A stretch of DNA of 8,739 bases. Origin: a bacterium (GTDB lineage Bacteria; UBA8248). Every line of letters starts with the position of its first letter. Position 1 is the stretch's first letter. The notes beneath the pieces are model-generated. The model had not been told where the DNA came from and did not search any database. It worked only from the letters and a program-made list of their open reading frames with translations. This document shows positions 1 through 8,739 of the stretch, piece after piece. Made by a program: the position numbers and the translations under genes. The stretch spans positions 1-8,739 of the forward strand of contig JAQBZT010000109.1 of the NCBI GenBank assembly GCA_027622355.1, given 5' to 3'.

Positions 1-110
1 GGAGCTTCTCTTGGGCGAAGGGCAGATAGCCCTCCCGCCAGTCCCCGAGGCGATCCCCCACGGGGCGCCGGCTGGGCAGCTCCCGCTGATATTCGAAGAA
101 ACCTGTTGGC

Positions 111-118
<8 letters not shown>
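1..118 (-). CDS. gltD: Glutamate synthase small subunit GltD, 5' part only
   Basis: This is the first 39 codons of the NADPH-GOGAT small (beta) subunit; the rest lies beyond the left edge. The visible N-terminus begins MGKPTGFFEYQRELPSRRPV, which is the characteristic start of GltD proteins. In the family this subunit carries FAD and iron-sulfur clusters and passes electrons from NADPH to GltB; none of those cofactor motifs falls inside the window. The ATG at 118-116 overlaps the end of gltB by 8 bases (gltB stops with TAA at 113-111). A GGAGG-type ribosome binding site sits inside the last gltB codons, six bases before the ATG. The overlap implies one transcript and coupled translation, as expected for subunits of one complex. 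Identity rests on the N-terminal signature plus the position directly after gltB. Confidence 0.9.
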
Positions 119-4673
<4,555 letters not shown>

Positions 4674-4715
4674 CGGAGTCCTCTCCCAAAAAATTGATTC
4701 TGGATTGCTGGCATT

Positions 4716-4737
4716 AAAAAATCCGGGGATGTTCCCC
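4716..4737 (-). terminator. Possible attenuator-like hairpin with T-run in the gltB leader
   Basis: On the minus strand GGGG-AACAT-CCCC (4737-4725) forms a short 4-bp GC stem with a 5-base loop, followed by GGA and six T residues (4721-4716). It lies about 45-65 bases before the gltB ATG and downstream of the predicted gltB promoter, so if it works it would act on gltB leader RNA. The stem is short for an intrinsic terminator, and no leader peptide or alternative antiterminator pairing is obvious. It may be a chance match in an AT-rich spacer. Confidence 0.27.
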
Positions 4738-4788
4738 TGCCTCCTCCCCCGTCAAGACAGGTGGCCCGCCGGGTCCGGCAGGTGAGAT

Positions 4789-4817
4789 AGGGTACAAAAT
4801 TATCTGCTTAAAGCCAA
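4789..4817 (-). promoter_or_regulatory. Candidate gltB promoter
   Basis: Reading the minus strand, TTGGCT (4817-4812) and TACCCT (4794-4789) are separated by 17 bases and resemble sigma-70 -35 and -10 elements, with the -10 matching only the TA...T positions. The expected start point is near 4782, giving a leader of about 110 bases before the gltB ATG. The weak -10 would fit a promoter that needs an activator, and the LysR-type dyad is centred about 65 bases upstream of this start. I found no convincing sigma-54 -24/-12 pair here. Confidence 0.38.
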
Positions 4818-4836
4818 GTGATATCTTTTAATTCTT

Positions 4837-4864
4837 TGCATAAGCTTTACTTATGACATAGACT
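4837..4864 (+). promoter_or_regulatory. Candidate promoter of the LysR gene
   Basis: TTGCAT (4837-4842) and TAGACT (4859-4864) are 16 bases apart and could form a weak sigma-70 promoter with a start near 4871, only a few bases before the ATG at 4874. No Shine-Dalgarno sequence precedes that ATG, so a leaderless or nearly leaderless mRNA is plausible. The LysR-type dyad at 4839-4855 covers the -35 element and spacer, which would fit negative autoregulation. The assignment is from motif matching only. Confidence 0.3.
4839..4855. promoter_or_regulatory. LysR-type operator dyad in the gltB/lysR divergent region
   Basis: CATAAG-N5-CTTATG is a perfect 6-bp inverted repeat. It contains the T-N11-A core expected of LysR recognition sites (T4841 to A4853). 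Its centre at 4847 lies about 27 bases before the LysR start codon and about 65 bases upstream of the start point predicted for gltB. That -65 position is where LysR regulators classically hold their recognition site on an activated divergent promoter. The dyad is seen directly; which protein binds it is inferred from position. Confidence 0.55.
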
Positions 4865-4873
4865 GCCCCCGCC

Positions 4874-5653
4874 ATGAACCTTGAGACCATTGCGCTCTTC
4901 TGCCAAGTCGTCCGCCTCCAGAGCTTCTCCCGGGGAGCGGCCCTGGTCGGCGTCACCCAGCCGGCGGCCAGCCAGGCCATCCGCCAGCTCGAGGAGAGCC
5001 TCGGGGCCCAGCTGATCGACCGGAGCATGCGCCCCTTCTCCATCACCCCCGAGGGGGAGAAGTTCTACCGGGCGAGCCGGCGGCTGGTCGAGGGCTTCGA
5101 GCGCGTGCGGGCCGAGATCGCCCAGGACCGCCAGCGCATCGAGGGCCCGGTCCGCGTCGCGGCCATCTACTCGGTCGGCCTTCAAGAGATGGGCGCCCTC
5201 ATGCAGCAGTTCCGGGTCTCCTACCCCGACGCCCGGATTCGCCTCGAGTGCCTCCACCCCAAGGAGGTCGTCCAGTCGGTCATCAACGACAACGCCGACG
5301 TGGGCATCCTCTCCTACCCGCCGACGAGCCGCGCCCTGACGATCATTCCCCTGCGCCGGGAGCCGCTCAGCTTCGTCTGCCCGCCGGAGCACCCCCTGGC
5401 CCGGAAAAAAATCATCAGCGGCGGCGATCTCTCCCGCGAGCCGCTCATCGCCTTCGACCCCGATCTCGCCATCCGCAAGTCCAGCGACCGGACGCTGCGC
5501 CGGCACCATGTGCGGATGGAGATCGTCCTCGAACTCGACAATCTCGAGAGCATCAAGCAGGGCATACTCGCCGGCGCGGGGGTGAGTATCCTTCCCGGCC
5601 CGGCCGTCGAGAAAGAGGTGGCCGCCGGCGCCCTGTGCGCGATTCCGCTCTAG
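4874..5653 (+). CDS. LysR-family transcriptional regulator, ended early by an in-frame amber codon
   Basis: Residues 1-60 form a LysR winged helix-turn-helix (SRGAALVGVTQPAASQAI followed by RQLEESLGAQLIDR and the TPEGEKFY turn). From about residue 88 a periplasmic-binding-protein-like effector domain follows, with GILAGAGVSILPG near its end. The product stops at 259 residues, whereas LysR proteins are usually about 290-300. The same frame continues past TAG 5651-5653 with a typical LysR C-terminus to TGA 5750-5752, so the intended length appears to be 292 codons. CTC-TAG could arise from CTC-GAG by one change. The loss removes the last strand and helix of the effector domain. The gene is divergent from gltB, an arrangement like gltC-gltAB in Bacillus, but the sequence does not look like a close GltC relative, so a role in glutamate synthase control is inference. 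The start has no clear ribosome binding site. Confidence 0.88.
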   Translation: MNLETIALFCQVVRLQSFSRGAALVGVTQPAASQAIRQLEESLGAQLIDRSMRPFSITPEGEKFYRASRRLVEGFERVRAEIAQDRQRIEGPVRVAAIYSVGLQEMGALMQQFRVSYPDARIRLECLHPKEVVQSVINDNADVGILSYPPTSRALTIIPLRREPLSFVCPPEHPLARKKIISGGDLSREPLIAFDPDLAIRKSSDRTLRRHHVRMEIVLELDNLESIKQGILAGAGVSILPGPAVEKEVAAGALCAIPL

Positions 5654-5752
5654 ATGGTGATCCACCGCCCCATCGGCCTCATCCACCGCAAGCAGAAGCA
5701 TCTCTCGCCGGCTGTCGCGCGCTTCATCGAAATGATCCGGGAGACCCGCTGA
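5654..5752 (+). pseudogene. Separated C-terminal piece of the LysR regulator
   Basis: Directly after the amber codon, the same frame encodes 32 residues beginning MVIHRPIGLIHRKQKHLSPA and ending FIEMIRETR, then TGA. The pattern of basic residues, then L-S/T-P-A and a helix with F-I-E-x-I-R-E, is the usual end of LysR effector domains, so this is the missing tail of the upstream gene. It begins with ATG immediately after TAG, so reinitiation could in principle make a 32-residue peptide, but a free tail would have no known function. Readthrough, an inactivating mutation and a sequencing error all remain possible. Confidence 0.75.
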
Positions 5753-5778
5753 TTTTCTCCGCTGGCCGGCGGGGAAAA
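5753..5778 (+). terminator. Stem-loop directly after the LysR reading frame
   Basis: TTTTCTCCGC and GCGGGGAAAA pair over 10 positions (one T-G wobble) around a 6-base loop, TGGCCG. The structure begins at the base after TGA 5750-5752. No T-run follows on the plus strand, so it is not a textbook intrinsic terminator; it could still end transcription or protect the mRNA 3' end. Its position after 5752 rather than after the amber codon supports 5752 as the ancestral end of the gene. Confidence 0.42.
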
Positions 5779-5827
5779 GGTGCGCTACCGTTTCGGGGAA
5801 TGACACAATCCTAGACGGGGAGGCGGC

Positions 5828-6328
5828 GTGAGCGAGGAGAAAAGCAAGAAGCACCCCTGGTCGGACAAGATATGGGAACGGCAGAAAAACCCCTGGGGCT
5901 GGGTGCTCCGCCTCTTCTTTCTGATCACGATGTGCTTCGCCGCCTGGACGCACAACTGGCTCAGCCTCATCTTCAGCGCCCTCGGGCTGGCGACCTGCCC
6001 CTTCTGGTTCGACCCGCCGCGGCGCATCCCGCGCTGGGCCGAGCAGGCCATCGCCAAGGAACTGCAGCGCCTCGAACAGCCCCCCGGCGGCATGCGGGTG
6101 ATCGAGAATTTCGCGGGCGTCATCCTCCTCGCCTTCGCCCTCGTCTCCTTCTGGCGCCGCGAGCTCGGCACCGGGGTGTTCGTCCTCGAAATCATCCTGT
6201 TCTACAAGCTCATCTGGAGCGTCATCATCATGCGGGAAACCTCATGGCTGGTGGGCTTCTTCCTCCTCATCGCCATCATCGCGCTCTTCGCCCTCGCCCT
6301 CGCGGGGGGTACCCCGGCCGGACCCTGA
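5828..6328 (+). CDS. Hypothetical multi-pass inner-membrane protein
   Basis: I do not recognise this 166-residue protein. It starts with GTG at 5828, preceded by GGGGAGG four bases upstream, which decides the start. The N-terminus is short, charged and lysine-rich (MSEEKSKKHPWSDK). Hydrophobic segments suggest about five membrane spans: roughly 24-40, 44-61, 95-109, 115-135 and 139-159. Between spans 2 and 3 lies a polar stretch of about 33 residues (DPPRRIPRWAEQAIAKELQR and on) that probably sits on one face of the membrane. Trp and Arg cluster near the span borders; no catalytic motif or metal site is visible. It follows the LysR gene by 75 bases on the same strand, with a stem-loop between them, so it may have its own promoter, although I see no convincing one. 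It converges with the hydrolase gene, leaving only 18 bases between the stop codons. Confidence 0.85.
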   Translation: MSEEKSKKHPWSDKIWERQKNPWGWVLRLFFLITMCFAAWTHNWLSLIFSALGLATCPFWFDPPRRIPRWAEQAIAKELQRLEQPPGGMRVIENFAGVILLAFALVSFWRRELGTGVFVLEIILFYKLIWSVIIMRETSWLVGFFLLIAIIALFALALAGGTPAGP

Positions 6329-6346
6329 CCCGCCCGCGCCTTCCCT

Positions 6347-7525
6347 TCACGCCCCGAGCTTCTCCGCCAGCCAGTCGGCCATGTAGGCGAGCGGGGTGGA
6401 GACGTAGTCCATGTGGCAGTGCTGGGCACCGCCGTCCTCCCCATTGAAAACCTTCAGGGTCTTGTCCTTGGCGCCCACCGCGCGGTAGAGCGCTTTGGCT
6501 TCCTTGAGGGAGATCTGCTGATCGTCCTCGCCGTGCGCGAGGAGAAACGGGCAGCGCATCCGCTGCACGATGCCGTCGAGGCGGAAGCCCTCGAGCCGCT
6601 CCAGCGCCTCATCGAGCGTCTTGACGCCGAAGCTCCAGGTAAGGTGGTCTCCCGGGACGGGGAGCTGCGAGTGAAAGGCGGCCTCGATGCGCCGCTTCCA
6701 GGTGGCGTGGTAGTCCCAAATCGCGCCCCAGGCGCAGCAGGCCTTGAAGCGCGGCTCCATGCTCGCGGTGCGCGAGGTGTAGTAGCCCCCCAGGCTCGGG
6801 GCGAAGACCCCGGCGCGTCCCGCGTTCACGTCCTTTCGTTTTTCCAGCCAGTCGAGGGCCGCCCCGCCGGCCACTTCATAGTCGTGGCGCAGGTGGATCC
6901 CCCGGAAGCGGATGGACTCGCCGATGCCGGGGCTGTCCATGATGAGAGCGCTCATCCCCCGGCGGGAGAGGGCCTCGGCCGCCATGACATAGCTCATCTC
7001 CTTCGTCCCGTCGAAGCCGTTGTACATCACCACGACGGGCGGGCGCTTTTTCCGCGTGGTCTGCGCGTGGACGAAATACGCCGCCATCTTCTTTTTTCCC
7101 TCGAGGGGGATGTCCACGATCTCGGTGCGCGGGCCATCGTTCAGCTGCACATACTTGTGGAAGCAGCCGATCGAGCGCCGGTAGAGATCGAGCGCCTCCT
7201 TGTTCTTGGGAAAAGCGAAGCGGTCCGCCATCTGGAGGTAGACCGCGGCGCGCACATAATGGCCCGCCGCCGAGAGATGCTGCCCCTTGCGCTCGGCGGA
7301 AGCCGCCTCTTTCTGCACGCGATCGCCGAGGCGGGTCCACTCCCTGACCCAGAGACCGTCGTCCCCCACCTTTTTTTCGAGCCTTCGCGCCGCCTGAAAG
7401 ATCTCGCCCGGGTCCGTCCCTCCGGTCACCGCCATCGAAAGCGCAATCGATATGTTGAACGACCAGCGGTAGTCCTCCGGAAAGTAGGCGAACCAGGGCC
7501 GCTTGCGGATTGCCTTCACCACCAT
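6347..7525 (-). CDS. Alpha/beta hydrolase with N-terminal helical domain (DHPON-hydrolase/FrsA-like)
   Basis: The 392-residue protein has two parts. Residues 1 to about 130 are a mostly helical N-terminal domain with the pattern of Trp, Arg and Ala seen in 2,6-dihydropseudooxynicotine hydrolase-like and FrsA-like proteins (REWTRLGDR, then YVRAAVYLQMADRF). Residues about 135-392 are an alpha/beta hydrolase fold. The nucleophile elbow is APSLGG with Ser244, the likely acid is Asp335 in HGEDDQQI, and the likely base is His369 in GGAQHCH. The elbow has Ala where G-x-S-x-G hydrolases usually have the first Gly. There is no signal peptide, so a cytoplasmic location is likely; the natural substrate (ester, amide or C-C bond) cannot be told. 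I chose ATG at 7525 rather than TTG at 7528, because AGGAG lies seven bases before it. The ATG shares its A with the upstream gene's stop (TGATG), so translation is probably coupled. Confidence 0.88.
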   Translation of the reverse strand: MVVKAIRKRPWFAYFPEDYRWSFNISIALSMAVTGGTDPGEIFQAARRLEKKVGDDGLWVREWTRLGDRVQKEAASAERKGQHLSAAGHYVRAAVYLQMADRFAFPKNKEALDLYRRSIGCFHKYVQLNDGPRTEIVDIPLEGKKKMAAYFVHAQTTRKKRPPVVVMYNGFDGTKEMSYVMAAEALSRRGMSALIMDSPGIGESIRFRGIHLRHDYEVAGGAALDWLEKRKDVNAGRAGVFAPSLGGYYTSRTASMEPRFKACCAWGAIWDYHATWKRRIEAAFHSQLPVPGDHLTWSFGVKTLDEALERLEGFRLDGIVQRMRCPFLLAHGEDDQQISLKEAKALYRAVGAKDKTLKVFNGEDGGAQHCHMDYVSTPLAYMADWLAEKLGA

Positions 7526-8124
7526 CAACGATCTCCTTTCTTCGCTGTGTCCGGCTTCGCCGCCGGACAGGTCAAAATGTACCGGCGCGCCTCCCGGCGG
7601 ACCACTTCACGGCGGACCACTTCGGCCCCGCCCTCTCTTCGCACGTTCGGGCTTTTCTTCGCGCAACGGAACCCCTTGACCGGACTTTTCCAGCCGGGGG
7701 GATAGGCGTGCGCGCACTCGCAGGCGGGGCCCACCCCGCAGAGAACCTTGTAGGGGGTGCCGCTTCCCCGTTCCCTGCCGCGCACCTCATCGGAAGTCCA
7801 CTCCCAGATGGACCATCTGAAAACGAGGCTTTTCGCCTCGCAGGCGGACATCCATTCCTTCTCGGTGGGAAGGCGCTTTCCCTGCGCCTCGCAGTAAGCC
7901 TTCGCCTGGTACCAGGTGACGTTGACGGCGGGGGCGTCGGGCGAGTCGGTGACGAGCTTTTCCTTCGAGCCGGTTTTTTTGAGAAACGCCGTAAAATCCG
8001 CGGCCGAGACCTGCTGGCGGTCGAGGGCGCCCGATGCGGCAAGGGCCAGACCCGCGCCAAAGGCGAAAAGGACAAGAAGCCCCGCGCCGATCTTTCCTCT
8101 CCGCCGACGATCGATCATCCCCAT
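7525..8124 (-). CDS. Small secreted FGE/SUMF1-like protein with compact domain
   Basis: The 199-residue product has an N-terminal signal sequence: RRRRGK at 6-11, a hydrophobic run at 12-30, and a possible cut after ALA at 27-29. An abbreviated formylglycine-generating-enzyme-type fold follows: VSAADFTAFLKKTG (39-52), PAVNVTWYQAKAYCEAQGKR (65-84), LPTEKEWMSAC (85-95), IWEWTSDE (106-113), then a Cys-rich part (C129, C135, C137) ending GFRC at 151-154. In usual FGE-sulfatase domains a longer middle stretch separates the LPTEAEW and WEWT motifs; here only about 14 residues do, so formylglycine-generating activity is doubtful. A 42-residue basic tail with VVRREVVRRE follows. The ATG at 8124 has GGAG five bases upstream and directly follows the preceding stop codon. 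It may be a binding or structural exported protein; its function is unknown. Confidence 0.78.
   Translation of the reverse strand: MGMIDRRRRGKIGAGLLVLFAFGAGLALAASGALDRQQVSAADFTAFLKKTGSKEKLVTDSPDAPAVNVTWYQAKAYCEAQGKRLPTEKEWMSACEAKSLVFRWSIWEWTSDEVRGRERGSGTPYKVLCGVGPACECAHAYPPGWKSPVKGFRCAKKSPNVRREGGAEVVRREVVRREARRYILTCPAAKPDTAKKGDR
7548..7569 (-). other. Perfect 8-bp hairpin just before the hydrolase ribosome binding site
   Basis: TGTCCGGC and GCCGGACA form a perfect 8-bp stem around a 6-base loop (GGCGAA on the minus strand). It lies inside the last codons of the FGE-like gene, about 10 bases before the AAAGGAG that serves the hydrolase start. In mRNA it could slow ribosomes, set the ratio of the two products, or mark a processing point. 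It is too far from any T-run to be a terminator and could simply reflect GC-rich codons. Confidence 0.45.
7595..7624 (-). repeat. Two-copy 15-bp tandem repeat inside the FGE-like gene
   Basis: The plus strand reads CGGCGGACCACTTCA and then CGGCGGACCACTTCG, two 15-base units differing only at the last base. The unit is five codons long, so the duplication keeps frame and encodes the repeated VVRRE in the basic C-terminal tail. Adjacent residues (NVRREGG, REARR) resemble further decayed copies. It looks like a recent slippage duplication and could vary in copy number between strains. Confidence 0.8.
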
Positions 8125-8739
8125 CTATTCTCCATCGAGAAGACGCGCGCCCGTTTCGAAGGCCTCGCGGAAGCGATCGAGGCCGTGGCTTCCGCCGTTG
8201 ACGAGCCGCCGCACCGCGGCGAGGTCTCCGGCGAGCACCCCTTCCTTGATCCGGCGCTCCTTGTCGGCCAGGAAGGCGGCGAGTATCCGTGCGGCGAGCC
8301 CGGGGGCGTTCGCCTCCTCCGGATGGGCCAGCAGATCCGCGCCCAGCGCCGCGCCGTAGCGGCGGTAGTTGTCCTTCCCGGTGAGCTGGACGTAGCCCCT
8401 CCCGCGGTAGCGCTCTCCGTCGGGCGGGCCCTCGTTTCCGAGATCGCGCCGGCGGTCGTACAGATCGAAGGGATGGCCCCCGGGGGAAGTATTGTACCTC
8501 GATTCGCCCTCCCCGATGGGGAGGAAACCCTCCGTCTCGGCGCGGATGGTGGCGAGCGCCGTCAGGACCATCGCCCGGTCCACATGCCCGGCCGCCCGGA
8601 GGGCACCCAGGATGTGCGGCAGGTTCGCCTCGATGTTCTGCCGCGGGGTGTGGGGAAACATCCGGGCGGCGAGATCGGCGCTGGCCCGCGGGGTCACATC
8701 CTCCGCCTCCACTTCGGGCAGCGCCGCCCCTGCCCCCTC
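8125..8739 (-). CDS. GH19 chitinase/endolysin-like protein, 5' end probably outside the window
   Basis: The protein matches glycoside hydrolase family 19 as used by phage-type endolysins and bacterial muralytic enzymes. Counting from the GTG at 8712 (195 residues), it has ALATIRAETEGF at 52-63, with Glu59 as the likely catalytic acid; SRYNTSPGGHPFDLYDRR at 71-88; DLGN at 90-93; and the strong signature RYRGRGYVQLTG at 101-112. RRLVNGGSHGLDRF follows at 168-181. The family cleaves beta-1,4 links in chitin or, in endolysin forms, peptidoglycan; which applies here cannot be decided. The frame stays open through the right edge with an Ala/Gly/Glu-rich stretch, and GTG 8712 has no well-placed ribosome binding site. 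I therefore treat the gene as 5'-partial, perhaps with an upstream linker or binding domain. No signal peptide is visible in this part. Its stop TAG directly abuts the next ATG, so it heads a coupled three-gene run. Confidence 0.82.
   Translation of the reverse strand, partial: EGAGAALPEVEAEDVTPRASADLAARMFPHTPRQNIEANLPHILGALRAAGHVDRAMVLTALATIRAETEGFLPIGEGESRYNTSPGGHPFDLYDRRRDLGNEGPPDGERYRGRGYVQLTGKDNYRRYGAALGADLLAHPEEANAPGLAARILAAFLADKERRIKEGVLAGDLAAVRRLVNGGSHGLDRFREAFETGARLLDGE

Noticed and set aside
4768..4779. GCCGGGTCCGGC inverted repeat in the gltB upstream region.
   Set aside because: The 2-base loop and short stem in a GC-rich patch make chance likely, and there is no other supporting signal.
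4674..4873. A sigma-54 promoter for gltB, since nitrogen genes often use one.
   Set aside because: No GG-N10-GC pair with the right flanking bases was found on the gltB strand; the TGGC present has the wrong spacing to a GC.
4847..5953. A 368-codon minus-strand open frame across the LysR gene.
   Set aside because: It is antisense to a clear LysR protein, has low-complexity composition, and also runs over the start of the membrane protein gene.
6306..6315. Palindrome GGGGTACCCC at the end of the membrane protein gene, considered as a bidirectional terminator between convergent genes.
   Set aside because: It has no loop, no adjacent T-run, and lies inside coding sequence. A terminator cannot be supported.
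6413..7705. A 430-codon plus-strand open frame antisense to the hydrolase.
   Set aside because: The minus-strand product has a full alpha/beta hydrolase fold with catalytic residues and a good ribosome binding site; the plus-strand product has neither a domain nor a start signal.
8125..8739. The GH19 gene as proof of a prophage.
   Set aside because: GH19 proteins of this type also occur as ordinary chromosomal genes. No holin, structural, integrase or attachment-site sequence is visible in the window.

Overview
This is a GC-rich, gene-dense bacterial chromosomal window. Its coding regions use almost only G/C-ending codons; gltB, for example, contains no TTA, CTA or TCA codon. The gltBD pair, a LysR regulator and a secreted FGE-like protein with a Gram-negative-style signal peptide suggest a high-GC Gram-negative bacterium, perhaps proteobacterial or from a related uncultured phylum. 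Nothing here fixes the taxon. No tRNA, rRNA, CRISPR array or insertion sequence was seen.

Layout. (1) On the minus strand, the start of gltD (1-118) and a complete gltB (111-4673) overlap by 8 bases. Together they encode the small and large subunits of NADPH-type glutamate synthase (GOGAT). (2) A 200-base AT-richer divergent intergenic region (4674-4873) holds a perfect 6-bp dyad of LysR type, a candidate gltB promoter, a candidate promoter for the regulator, and a short hairpin plus T-run in the gltB leader. (3) On the plus strand is a LysR-family regulator (from 4874). Its reading frame has an in-frame amber codon at 5651-5653, after which it continues with a recognisable LysR C-terminus to TGA at 5750-5752. 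A stable stem-loop follows directly. (4) Next on the plus strand is a 166-residue hypothetical membrane protein (5828-6328). (5) Converging on it from the right is a minus-strand cluster of three tightly packed genes: a GH19 chitinase/endolysin-like protein (5' end probably outside the window), a small secreted FGE/SUMF1-like protein, and an alpha/beta hydrolase. Their junctions are TAG|ATG with no gap and the overlapping TGATG.

How the genes may work together. GltB hydrolyses glutamine and passes ammonia to 2-oxoglutarate, and GltD supplies electrons from NADPH. The LysR gene is divergent from gltB, and its dyad is centred about 65 bases upstream of the predicted gltB start point. That matches the logic of the GltC-gltAB system, so this regulator may control nitrogen assimilation; this is inference, and the amber codon may have disabled it. 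The GH19/FGE-like/hydrolase cluster looks translationally coupled, but the substrate of its products cannot be read from the sequence.

The most useful observations are the interrupted regulator, the LysR-box geometry, and the compact FGE-like protein inside a coupled operon. I see no clear evidence of a wholly new system.
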